This document shows positions 26,009 to 34,121 of a DNA stretch of 62,091 bases, piece by piece (positions within the stretch are counted from its first letter, which is position 1; each line of letters starts with the position of its first letter). Under the pieces are notes generated by a model. The model made no database searches and had not been told where the DNA came from. It was given only the letters and a program-made list of their open reading frames with translations. This stretch comes from Bryobacterales bacterium. Lineage in GTDB: Bacteria > Acidobacteriota > Terriglobia > Bryobacterales > UBA6623. The DNA lies in assembly GCA_028819215.1 (NCBI GenBank), contig JAPPMG010000004.1, forward strand, positions 1 to 62,091, written 5' to 3'. The position numbers and the translations under genes are program-made.

Positions 26009-26734
26009 ATGTGGATCATATGTTCAGGTATGATTAGATCGGGTTCGACTTGGCAATACATGGTTGCCAGTCATCTTGCCGAACAATACATGGGAGGCCT
26101 TCGTTTCGGCTTTTTCGATGCCCATGTCATCAAACAAGCGAATCGGGAGGCGATTCAAAACGGGCCGCGTGTCTTTAAGATCCATTCCATGGATCGGAGG
26201 TTAGGATGTTTACTTGACAGGGGGGAAGCGATTGGAATCTATAGCTACCGGGACATTCGAGATGTTGCAGTGTCTTCGATGAAAAAGTGGTCTTTAAGTC
26301 TTACGAATCTGCTCGAGGACGGACGCCTTCAGTACGCGATAGACGCTGACAGATTCTGGAAGGCCCAAAAGAGAACGCTCGTACAACGATATGATCTAAT
26401 TATCAATGATCCGATTCGAGCTGTGGAGCAAATTGCTCAGCACCTTGGCATAATGGTCCCGGAAACTGCCTGCAACGAACTATCGACTAGATACTCCCTG
26501 AAGAGGAGCCGTGAACGTTGTAGATCGTTAGAGACATCTCTTATAGCGAGAGGAATTGACATTCAACGTGAGAATCCGGTCGATATTCGGGACAAATTTT
26601 CCGAACTACATTGGGATCATATTCAGAGTGGGAAGAATGATCGATGGAGGTACGAACTTTCATTAGAACAGCAACAGATCATAAGCGAAACGTTTAAGGA
26701 TTGGCTCGTAGATAATCGCTATCCATTGATCTGA
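26009..26734 (+). CDS. Sulfotransferase-family protein
   Basis: This protein of about 241 residues shows the PAPS-binding features of sulfotransferases. The 5'-phosphosulfate loop is near the N-terminus (CSGMIRSGSTWQYMV), and the 3'-phosphate-binding region follows (YSYRDIRDVAVSSMKKW). The C-terminal part ends HWDHIQSGKNDRWR, which resembles the RKG-type loop. ATG at 26009 is taken as the start; TTG at 26003 is possible. Base composition is AT-richer than most of the window, like the MNIO genes. In the cluster it could transfer sulfate to the peptide or to a sugar on it. An IS relic separates it from the precursor gene, so its membership is probable, not certain. Confidence 0.82.
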   Translation: MWIICSGMIRSGSTWQYMVASHLAEQYMGGLRFGFFDAHVIKQANREAIQNGPRVFKIHSMDRRLGCLLDRGEAIGIYSYRDIRDVAVSSMKKWSLSLTNLLEDGRLQYAIDADRFWKAQKRTLVQRYDLIINDPIRAVEQIAQHLGIMVPETACNELSTRYSLKRSRERCRSLETSLIARGIDIQRENPVDIRDKFSELHWDHIQSGKNDRWRYELSLEQQQIISETFKDWLVDNRYPLI

Positions 26735-26942
26735 TTCCGGCGTAGAAGAACAAAAATATGCCTAGAGATTCTGGAATAATTCGCTCCCCTTCCACGGCTT
26801 TCGAGGGTTCGGTTATGTTGGTAGGGCGCGCTTTCGGCCGCTGTTCGAGACGCGAAGGAAGAACTAACTTGGCTTTGACTACCCATTCGTCCTTCATGGT
26901 CGCCTTGAGAGCGATCGCTCCGAGTAGGCTTGACCCTTGCCG

Positions 26943-27316
26943 GTGATCGGGGCGGGCTCGCCGCAAGCGAAGGGGCGGGTGGAGCGAGCCAACGGCACGC
27001 ACGAGGATCGCTTGATCAAGAAGCTGCCCTTGCGGGGGATCGACGACTACAGGAAGGCGAACCCTTACGTGGCGAACTAGTACCTGCCGGAGCATAACGA
27101 GCGCTTCCACCGCGCGCTTGCCTGGGGCAGGCGTGACCGTGCGGCAATTGGGGTGGCAGCCTAGAGGTGAATCACGAGGGCGTCCGGCTGCGCTGCCGGG
27201 AACTGGAGGCGAGGCCGCCGAAGCCACCCCCGCCGACGGGTCCGGGGACGCGCTCCGTCAAGCCTTTCAGCCAGCATCCTTAGCGGCGCCATCCAGTGGT
27301 GGTGCCGAAGCGCTGA
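26943..27316 (+). pseudogene. Decayed DDE transposase fragment (ISNCY-like)
   Basis: The frame from 26943 reads VIGAGSPQAKGRVERANGTH, then EDRLIKKLPLRGIDDYRKAN, YVAN, TAG, YLPEHNERFHRAL. After a frameshift near 27160 another frame gives VNHEGVRLRCRELEARP, VKPFSQHP, TAG (for Trp) and RRHP. These match the C-terminal half of ISNCY-type transposases (SPQAKGRVERxxGT, EYLxxHNxRFAR, LRYxGRELRWRELPARP, HPWRR). The first half is absent, and two nonsense codons plus a frameshift make it inactive. It lies 266 bp before the precursor gene. Confidence 0.75.
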
Positions 27317-27582
27317 ACTCGTACCGCGCCCGCACGAAACACTGCGGCAGAGACCGTTCCCGGATCCACAACAGTCCAGCCGATGAATGCTCTCGCCTGG
27401 CCGCTTACGGGGGGCAAAGCCTGTCACCCTCCCTAGGGCACCCTAGGCTCAGTTCTAAACGACTGTCACATCGAACGTTTCTTCGGGTTGACATGGATCG
27501 AGCATTTGTGACACACTCTATACGGAACGTTTACGAAGTCATGGCTTGGTTTTACAAGCCACAGCTCAGAAGGAGGTTTTCA

Positions 27583-27768
27583 ATGGAACAGAAAGAGCGC
27601 ACCGAAAAGTTGGAACGCGAGGAGTCTGCGCCGACCGACACCGGTTCAAAGAAGGAAGAACTTGACTTTGAGTTCGAAGAGCTCGAGTCCCGCATCGCCC
27701 CTAGCATGCTGCCAGCCTGCGGCGGCTGCTCGGGCTGCTCGAATAGCGGTTGTTCACAGTGCGGCTAG
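27583..27768 (+). CDS. RiPP precursor peptide, Cys/Gly/Ser-rich core
   Basis: The 61-residue peptide starts at ATG 27583, with a strong AGGAGG at 27571-27576 and 6-nt spacing. The highly charged leader (residues 1 to about 40) ends in EELDFEFEELESRIAP. The core, about residues 42-61, is MLPACGGCSGCSNSGCSQCG with Cys at 46, 49, 52, 57 and 60. There is no export signal peptide, so leader-guided modification in the cytoplasm is expected. The MNIO gene follows 367 bp downstream. The acidic amphipathic stretch before the core is a good candidate for the RRE-binding site. The long open frame that starts at 27118 is mostly transposase relic and is not the real gene. Confidence 0.85.
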   Translation: MEQKERTEKLEREESAPTDTGSKKEELDFEFEELESRIAPSMLPACGGCSGCSNSGCSQCG

Positions 27769-28135
27769 CTGTCTACGCCGATTCTGTCCGACGCACCATA
27801 GTTTGACTGCCGTGTTACTGCGGCTGACCAGCGCGGAAGCGTGAGCTTCGGGCACGTTCTGGTTTCAACGCTGGGTGTTCGCTGTGCTGTCCGGGCTCAG
27901 CATTGGATCTCGGCTAGTTGGAAAGGACGAGCGCCCAGTGCAAGGGTTGACGCAGTGGGGGAAGAGTGTTGTGTGCGTCAATGCACGCCGACGATATCTG
28001 TCGTCGCGGAGCTGCGGTAGTTGCACACGGGGCTCCCGCAGTTAGGCTGAGCACGGGGATGAACTTGATGTTTGACGATATAGCTCAGTTCCCCGAGCGG
28101 ACGTAAGGTATTCCAATCCAGAGCGGAGGTGCAGC
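27769..28135. other. Non-coding stretch between precursor and MNIO genes
   Basis: No gene is seen in 367 bases. A hairpin with arms CTGCGG and CCGCAG occurs near 28010-28045. A gap of this size between a precursor and its enzymes is common when a partial terminator or attenuator lets precursor mRNA exceed enzyme mRNA, but no T tract was found. Confidence 0.4.
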
Positions 28136-28978
28136 GTGTTTGCGAATGCTCAGCCAGAGGTCGCGGGAGTTGGTCTCGGTTACCGAATGCACCTGCACGA
28201 CCAAATTCTGAGTGCCCATCAATCCGTCGATTTCCTCGAAGCCATCAGCGACCAGTTCATATACGCGACCCCAGACCGGCTCGAGCGACTTCAGGCGGCC
28301 CTCACTGTTTATCCGATAGTTCCGCATAGCCTCTCAATGTCCGTGGGTACAGCTGAGGAAGTGGATGCAGAATACCTCCGACGGAATGCCAACTTTGTTA
28401 AGTCCGTAAACGCGCCCTGGTTCAGCGATCATTTGTGCATGACCCGGGTCGATGAATTAGACCTCGGTTCATTGACGCCCCTCTGGTTTACGGATGAACT
28501 CGTCGAAATAGTGATTCGAAATGTAAATCGCATCAAAGAAACAGTTCCTAGTCGGCCATTCTTGCTCGAGAACATAACCTACTATGTTTCAATGCCTCGT
28601 TCAACTATGACAGAATCAGAATTTGTCACGAAGGTCATTGAAGGAGCTGACTGCGGTTTACTGCTGGATGTGAACAACGTTTATGTGAACGCACAGAACC
28701 AAGGATACGACCCATATGAATTTCTTAAGTGTATTCCATTAGATCGTGTGGTTCAGGCTCATATTGCAGGGTACGAGCATGGGGAGCAGGTATTGATCGA
28801 TACACACAGTAGTCCGGTTTCGGATGAAGTCTGGGATCTCCTAGAAGTTGTATGCCGGAATTCTCCCCTCAGAGCAATATCGCTTGAACGTGATTCGAAT
28901 TTCCCTGATTTCTCCGAGATGATCGAAGAGCTCAATCATGCGCGGAATGTTCTTAAGCGATGCGGTAGATATCCTTGA
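28136..28978 (+). CDS. MNIO-family (DUF692) multinuclear non-heme iron oxidative enzyme
   Basis: The 280-residue TIM-barrel protein has the family's metal-ligand pattern: GVGLGYR at 11-17, E35, H64 (VPHS), D98/H99 (SDH), E145 (LLENITYY), D178 and N181 (LLDVNNVYVN), H209 (AHIAGYEH), and D222/H224 (IDTHSSPV). The start is GTG at 28136, five bases after GGAGGT. Family members (MbnB, TglH, ChrH, BufB) use iron and O2 to modify cysteines or C-terminal residues of precursor peptides. The nearby Cys-rich peptide is the obvious substrate. The partner gene starts 13 nt downstream, as usual for MNIO pairs. Confidence 0.93.
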   Translation: MFANAQPEVAGVGLGYRMHLHDQILSAHQSVDFLEAISDQFIYATPDRLERLQAALTVYPIVPHSLSMSVGTAEEVDAEYLRRNANFVKSVNAPWFSDHLCMTRVDELDLGSLTPLWFTDELVEIVIRNVNRIKETVPSRPFLLENITYYVSMPRSTMTESEFVTKVIEGADCGLLLDVNNVYVNAQNQGYDPYEFLKCIPLDRVVQAHIAGYEHGEQVLIDTHSSPVSDEVWDLLEVVCRNSPLRAISLERDSNFPDFSEMIEELNHARNVLKRCGRYP

Positions 28979-28991
28979 TCAAGGAGCCTTC

Positions 28992-29858
28992 ATGTCGGTT
29001 CTCGAGATGCAACGAGCGTTCTGTCGAATCTTGACTGACGAGAATTCGAGGAAATTATTTTTGTCGAATCGAAGTAGATTCTTGACGGATTATCAGTTAA
29101 ATTCTGCCGAACGTCGTGCCTTGGAGGAGATTGATGAAGAGCGTGTCATTGTATATGCAAATCTACTTATCAACTCAAGAATAGATTTGGCTCTAAAGGC
29201 GTTACCCCATGTAAGAGCTCACCTTCCATCGGATTTTCAGCAGATCTATGGACTTCGATATGTCCAAGATTATCCTTCAATTCTAACCACAACAGAGCCG
29301 CCACTACTCCGAGAGTTTCGGCAGTTCACTGAATTTTTGAATGTGCTACTCGAAGAGGGGGAGTTTTCTAGCGGTTCATTCAAGGATTCCCTTCGCTACG
29401 ATTGGATTATTTTCTTCTTGGGAAACGATCTTTCTACCCACTCCGCTCTGACGGAATTCGAGCGTGATTCTCTGGTAGGAGAGAGAGTTGTAGTCAGTGC
29501 CGATTCGGTCGTTATTTGTTCTCCCGGTATTGTTCTCGAATCGTTTGAGCATGGTCTGATTGGTCGATCCGCAGAGGATACGGCGCAGGAGACCGAGCAG
29601 TCACCTTCAAGGCACATCTTGTTTGTGAAACGTCGGTCTCTATCGAATGTCTCAGTCTACCGGCTTAATTTCGCAACATTCAGATTCCTGCAACATTGCG
29701 ATGGGCGTCGCACGGTTGCGGAGATTGCCAATTCTCTAGTAGGGGTGGGCGGCACCGCTCCAATCTCGAAGTGCTTGGGAATCTGCAGGTCTTTTCTTCG
29801 TATCGGGGTATTGGGTGTGGTTCCTCACGGGCGCGGCGACGGAACGATGCGTGATTAG
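28992..29858 (+). CDS. MNIO partner protein with C-terminal PqqD-like recognition domain
   Basis: This protein of about 288 residues starts at ATG 28992, five bases after AAGGAG. The N-terminal part (LEMQRAFCRILTDENSRKLF, FLTDYQLNSAERRALEEI, RVIVYANLLINSRI) resembles the helical partner proteins encoded after MNIO enzymes (DUF2063/BufC-like). Residues about 222-277 (VYRLNFATFRFLQHCDGRRT, VAEIANSL, SFLRIGVL) match the PqqD-like fold, a RiPP recognition element (RRE). The middle section is unassigned. Its expected role is to bind the precursor leader and present the core to the MNIO. The frame upstream of 28992 overlaps the MNIO gene and is rejected. Confidence 0.75.
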   Translation: MSVLEMQRAFCRILTDENSRKLFLSNRSRFLTDYQLNSAERRALEEIDEERVIVYANLLINSRIDLALKALPHVRAHLPSDFQQIYGLRYVQDYPSILTTTEPPLLREFRQFTEFLNVLLEEGEFSSGSFKDSLRYDWIIFFLGNDLSTHSALTEFERDSLVGERVVVSADSVVICSPGIVLESFEHGLIGRSAEDTAQETEQSPSRHILFVKRRSLSNVSVYRLNFATFRFLQHCDGRRTVAEIANSLVGVGGTAPISKCLGICRSFLRIGVLGVVPHGRGDGTMRD

Positions 29859-29884
29859 TCGGGACTTGAGGCGTGGAGTGAAGA

Positions 29885-31666
29885 ATGTGCGGGATTGTCG
29901 GGGTCGTCGGAATCGACCGTGGCGAGCAGAAGGCGCTGTGTGCGGAGATGCTTGGAGCGGTTCGTCACCGAGGCCCAGAAGGAGGGGGAGTTCACAGCAC
30001 CCGTTGCGCGGACGTGGGTGCTTGCCGTTTGAGCTTGGTTGATGTCGAGGGTGGAGGCCAGCCGATGCGGAACGACGTCTCGGGGCTTGCGGTCGTATTC
30101 AATGGAGAGATTTACAACCATGAAGAACTGCGTTCGCGACTGGTGGCTCGCGGGCATCGGTTCCGGACTCGGACAGACACCGAAGTAGTTCTGCATATGT
30201 ATCAAGAGTATGGTGAGGAATGCGTCGATCTGATGCAGGGCATGTTTGCCTTCAGCGTAATCGGCGACGAATTTGTGTACCTTGCCCGTGACAGGCTAGG
30301 CATTAAGCCCTTGCATTTGGCCTCAATCCGCGGGGGCCGGACACTACTATTCGCCTCGGAACTCAAGGCGTTGCTGCGCTGCTCCGAAGTGGATCGGACC
30401 GTGGACACTACACCTCTTGCCGATAGCTTCATACTGAACCATGGCACCGGTCGGAACACGCTGTTTCGATCCATCAGGAGCCTGCGTCCAGGGCACTGGC
30501 TGCTGGCGCGAAATTCGAACGGGAAGCTAGAAATAGAGGAGCGGCGGTATTTTCAGCTTTCGGTCTGTCCAGACGCTCGCGATGACCTTGAAGGGGCTTT
30601 GGATCTCTTAGAAGCAACGCTTGTTGACTCTGTGCGAACTCACGCTAAGTGCGATTTCGAGACCGGGCTGCATCTGTCGGGAGGCGTAGATTCCGGCCTC
30701 ATCGCATGGATCGCCGCCCGGGAGCGGTTGGCGCTCAGGAGCCACACGGTAACGTGTGATCCCGAAATGGGCGATGCGGAAGTGGCGCGGCGCTATGCCC
30801 GATCGTTAGGCCTAGAGCACAGTGAGGAACTAATCGACTTTCGCAGCTACGTTGACGCGATTCCTCGGTTCGTCTGGGCCTCCGAAAGCGTGCCGTCACT
30901 ATACCCATTAACGTTCTTTATCCTTTGCCAGAGAATCTCCGAGAAGGGGCGGGTCTATCTGAACGGGGAAGGGGCGGACGAGTTGTTCGCGGGCTATCCC
31001 GAATACGTTCACCCCCGTTCAGAACGGAGACGGCTAGTAGAGAACCTCAACCGAGCCGAGCAACTAGGCTTGCCGGTTTCCGAGCGGGTGCGCCAGATCG
31101 TGGGATCGCTCGCCAGCACGGTGAAGTACGGAGATTACCTTCGTAAGACCTTGGAGCTGTATCAGCAGGATCAACTAGAGTTCAATCACCTAACAGTGAT
31201 AGATCGCTGTTCGATGGCAGCAAGCATTGAAGTACGCGTCCCATTTCTCGACGACAAAATGGTTGAAGTAGTGAACAGCTTGCCGTTGTCGTTCAAGATC
31301 CCGGGCCGGTTGCGGATTTCAAAATACATCCTGAAGCGGCTTTTTCTCCGGCTCGCAGGCGAGCTTGCGTACGATCCAGTACTGCGGAGCAAGGAGGGCT
31401 TGCCCAGTTCCGGGAGGCAGCATCTGGACCAGTTTGTAAGGTATTGCAGCGCCAACATACCCGATAGTTATGTCGAAAAGCATCCATACCGTCAGTACTT
31501 TTCCAACCCAGACGAGTCTGGCGGAGGGCCCAAAAAATGTGCGTTACTGCTGTTCGACCTCTTCCACTATCAATTCGTTAAGCGGGGCGGGATTCTTGAT
31601 GGCGGTCTCGACATGCAAGACTTCGTTGCTGCACGTTCCGGGGAGGGACAGAGTATTGATTTCTAA
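29885..31666 (+). CDS. Asparagine-synthetase (glutamine-hydrolysing) homologue in the RiPP cluster
   Basis: The 593-residue protein has both AsnB domains. The Ntn glutaminase begins MCGIVGVVG (Cys2 nucleophile) with RLSLVDVEGGGQPM and FNGEIYNHEELR. The synthetase domain has the ATP pyrophosphatase loop LSGGVDSGLIAW, NGEGADELFAGYPEY and the C-terminal VRVPFLDDKMVEVV. It starts 26 nt after the partner gene, with a purine-rich RBS, and its end overlaps the permease start by 11 nt. Homologues in RiPP pathways form amides or lactams: the lasso cyclase shares the synthetase domain but lacks an intact glutaminase. The retained glutaminase suggests amidation of an Asp/Glu or C-terminal carboxylate, but real asparagine synthesis cannot be excluded. 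Confidence 0.9.
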   Translation: MCGIVGVVGIDRGEQKALCAEMLGAVRHRGPEGGGVHSTRCADVGACRLSLVDVEGGGQPMRNDVSGLAVVFNGEIYNHEELRSRLVARGHRFRTRTDTEVVLHMYQEYGEECVDLMQGMFAFSVIGDEFVYLARDRLGIKPLHLASIRGGRTLLFASELKALLRCSEVDRTVDTTPLADSFILNHGTGRNTLFRSIRSLRPGHWLLARNSNGKLEIEERRYFQLSVCPDARDDLEGALDLLEATLVDSVRTHAKCDFETGLHLSGGVDSGLIAWIAARERLALRSHTVTCDPEMGDAEVARRYARSLGLEHSEELIDFRSYVDAIPRFVWASESVPSLYPLTFFILCQRISEKGRVYLNGEGADELFAGYPEYVHPRSERRRLVENLNRAEQLGLPVSERVRQIVGSLASTVKYGDYLRKTLELYQQDQLEFNHLTVIDRCSMAASIEVRVPFLDDKMVEVVNSLPLSFKIPGRLRISKYILKRLFLRLAGELAYDPVLRSKEGLPSSGRQHLDQFVRYCSANIPDSYVEKHPYRQYFSNPDESGGGPKKCALLLFDLFHYQFVKRGGILDGGLDMQDFVAARSGEGQSIDF

Positions 31667-34121
31667 CGCCATCAAAGCTATAGCGATTGTCTTTCGGGCG
31701 CACTCGGTCACCGGTGGGCGCGCCGACGTTCTAGGCATCCTAGCGACCTTATCGGGAACGGTTGGTGCAGGCGTCGCAATCTTCGCGGTGATTTATGGCC
31801 TTCAGTTCAGACCGCTTCCGTTCGACCGCCCGTCGGGTCTTTATGTCGTGTGGCACTCGTATCCCGGGCTCGGGATCGAGAAGGAACGCGTGTCGCCGCC
31901 CAGTCTGGATCTGTACCGCAACTTCGAAGGTGCGTTGGCCGACATTGCTGCCGTCACGCCAACAAGTGGTGTGAACCTGAGTTTGGATGCGAATACGACG
32001 GCTGACCCTGTTCGGCAGGTGTTTGTCGAGCCTGCCCTGTTTCGGCTCCTAGGCGTCGCCCCGGCATCGGGCCGACTGCTCGCGGACCAAGATGCAACGC
32101 CCGGCAACTCGTCAAGCGTCGCAGTCTTGAGCGCGAGGGCGTGGCGTCGTTACTTCGGGAGGGAAATCCCGAATGGTCAGCGTCTATTGGTGGACGGGAC
32201 ATCGGTTGAGATCGTCGGTGTCCTTCCGCAGACGTTCCAGCTTCTCGAGGGTGCGGATGTTTGGAGACCGCTGTACCTTCCCCCCCGACTACGCGACCCG
32301 AGTCAACTTGGGAACGACTACCTGACGGTATTCGGCCGCGTGCGACCAGGACTAGGGCCAAGTGCCCTCTCAAGGTCTCTCGACGAGATCACTGCGGAAG
32401 TGCGCAACACCTATCCGCAAGTCTATCCGGCCAGCGAGGGGTGGCGGCTTCTCGCTGTGCCATTGCGACGGGAGATAGTGGGATCGCTTGGGGAAATTGT
32501 TCCTCTGCTATGGGCAAGTCTCATCGCGTTGACCGTCATCGGCTTGGTCAACGTCATGAACTTGGTCTTGGTTCGGACGGTGTCCAAGCGGAGAGAGGTT
32601 GCTGTCAAAGTGGCTCTCGGCTGCGGATGGTCGAAACTTCTGGTTGATCACGTGGCGTGGATGCTCTGCCTGTGCGTTGCCGGGGCCTGCATCGGCCTAG
32701 CGTTGGGGCACGGGTTGCTTCGGGTGACGCTTGACACTGTATTGAGCAAGGGTCAACTCATGGTACCGCCATGGAGTCTGGTAAAGGTGGACCAGAGCTC
32801 GGCGGCCTTCGGTTTCGCCCTAGCTTCCCTGTGCGTGCTGGCGTGCAGCTTAGCGGCTAGCTGCGCGGTGTCGACCCGGAGGTTCCAGCGCTGGGATGGC
32901 AATGCGTACCGGATCACAATACCGAGAGGCGTCCTTTTGGCTCTGCGCGGGCTCGTAGCCGTCCAACTTGCCATGACGACGATCCTGCTGGTGTTATCGG
33001 CGCTGCTGGGGGTCTCCGTCCTACGTATTAGCAGTGCCGACCCGGGATTCGAAACGGGGGATGTGAGCACATTCCAACTTGTGTTACCGAGAAGCCGTTA
33101 CGAGAGCCGGGACTCGAGGCGGATTCTAAGGGCCGAATTCGTCGACCGTTTGCAGAGCACTCCTAGCGTGGAGTCGGCGGGCGTAGTTTCGGCGCTGCCA
33201 TTTCTGCACGCAGGTGCACCTACGCTCGTGCGCCTTTGGGGCGAAGAGGCCTCCGGGGGCTCTCGCCCCCTGCAGACCAGCTTCTTGGCGGCCAGCCCAG
33301 GATATTTTCCAACGCTGCGCATTCCCTTGCTGAATGGCCGCGTCTTCGACGCACGGGACCGGAGCGACACGCAGGCCGTTGTGGTGGTGGACCGAATGGC
33401 CGCCGAATTCTTCTGGCCGGACCGAGACCCGATTGGCGAGCGGCTGTCCTTCCCATTCGAAGCCGGGGACGATGGCCAGCCTACTTGGCGCACAGTCGTG
33501 GGTGTGGTCGGACACGTAAAGACGCAGACGCTGCAGGCTGACAGCGATTTCCAACTCTACGTACCGATGACTCAGGCGTCGCCCTTCGGCATCTCATTCG
33601 TGGTGCGTCTTTCCCCATTTGCGGACGGCGTGGCCCGGATCATCCAAGCCACGCTAGGCGAGCTTGACTCGCAGCTGCCCCTCCATGGATTCATGCCCAT
33701 GGAAGAGGTTGTCCGCACCTCGTACGGCCCTCTAAGGGCGTCAGCTGTGGTGCTGATCGTCTTCTGCGCGACAGCAATCTTCCTCACAATGGCAGGCACG
33801 TATGGAGTAGTCTCATATTTCGTCACGCTGAGCAGAAAGGATCTTGGGGTACGAATCGCCCACGGGGCGAATCGCACTCAGATTCTCTTGCACGTCTTGA
33901 GACCAGTAGCTGGACTCTGTATCGCCAGCGCCGCCATCGCACTGCCGTCGACGATGATCGTGGCATCGTCCATCAGATCATTCCTGTTCGACGTTAGTCC
34001 GCTGGATCCGGTGGTCTTGGGCGGAGCGGCCATCTTGACGAGTGCACTAGCACTCCTTGCGAGCGCCGTGCCAGCGTTTGCCGCGACCGCCATTCCCCCT
34101 GCGGAAATTCTGAGGCGTTGA
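31656..34121 (+). CDS. ADOP-type duplicated ABC permease (MacB/FtsX family)
   Basis: This protein of about 821 residues has the two-module build of the Acidobacterial Duplicated Orphan Permease family. Its parts are an N-terminal helix, MacB-type periplasmic domain, FtsX helices (LLWASLIALTVIGLVNVMNL, EVAVKVALGCGWSKL), then a second set (ALRGLVAVQLAMTTILLVLS, FFWPDRDPIGERL, GVRIAHGANRTQI, TAIPPAEILRR). The TTG start at 31656 follows GGAGG and overlaps the asparagine-synthetase gene by 11 nt; the longer frame to 31470 lies inside that gene. It has no ATPase domain. The ATPase at 24007 and adaptor at 22714 could complete the exporter. Confidence 0.87.
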   Translation: MISNAIKAIAIVFRAHSVTGGRADVLGILATLSGTVGAGVAIFAVIYGLQFRPLPFDRPSGLYVVWHSYPGLGIEKERVSPPSLDLYRNFEGALADIAAVTPTSGVNLSLDANTTADPVRQVFVEPALFRLLGVAPASGRLLADQDATPGNSSSVAVLSARAWRRYFGREIPNGQRLLVDGTSVEIVGVLPQTFQLLEGADVWRPLYLPPRLRDPSQLGNDYLTVFGRVRPGLGPSALSRSLDEITAEVRNTYPQVYPASEGWRLLAVPLRREIVGSLGEIVPLLWASLIALTVIGLVNVMNLVLVRTVSKRREVAVKVALGCGWSKLLVDHVAWMLCLCVAGACIGLALGHGLLRVTLDTVLSKGQLMVPPWSLVKVDQSSAAFGFALASLCVLACSLAASCAVSTRRFQRWDGNAYRITIPRGVLLALRGLVAVQLAMTTILLVLSALLGVSVLRISSADPGFETGDVSTFQLVLPRSRYESRDSRRILRAEFVDRLQSTPSVESAGVVSALPFLHAGAPTLVRLWGEEASGGSRPLQTSFLAASPGYFPTLRIPLLNGRVFDARDRSDTQAVVVVDRMAAEFFWPDRDPIGERLSFPFEAGDDGQPTWRTVVGVVGHVKTQTLQADSDFQLYVPMTQASPFGISFVVRLSPFADGVARIIQATLGELDSQLPLHGFMPMEEVVRTSYGPLRASAVVLIVFCATAIFLTMAGTYGVVSYFVTLSRKDLGVRIAHGANRTQILLHVLRPVAGLCIASAAIALPSTMIVASSIRSFLFDVSPLDPVVLGGAAILTSALALLASAVPAFAATAIPPAEILRR

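Noticed and set aside
27488..27493. TTGACA upstream of the precursor as a -35 box
   Set aside because: The best -10-like word (TATACG) lies 25 bp away, too far for a standard promoter.
27118..27582. Extending the precursor gene upstream to the frame start at 27118
   Set aside because: That part covers the decayed transposase and has no RBS. A strong AGGAGG precedes the internal ATG at 27583.
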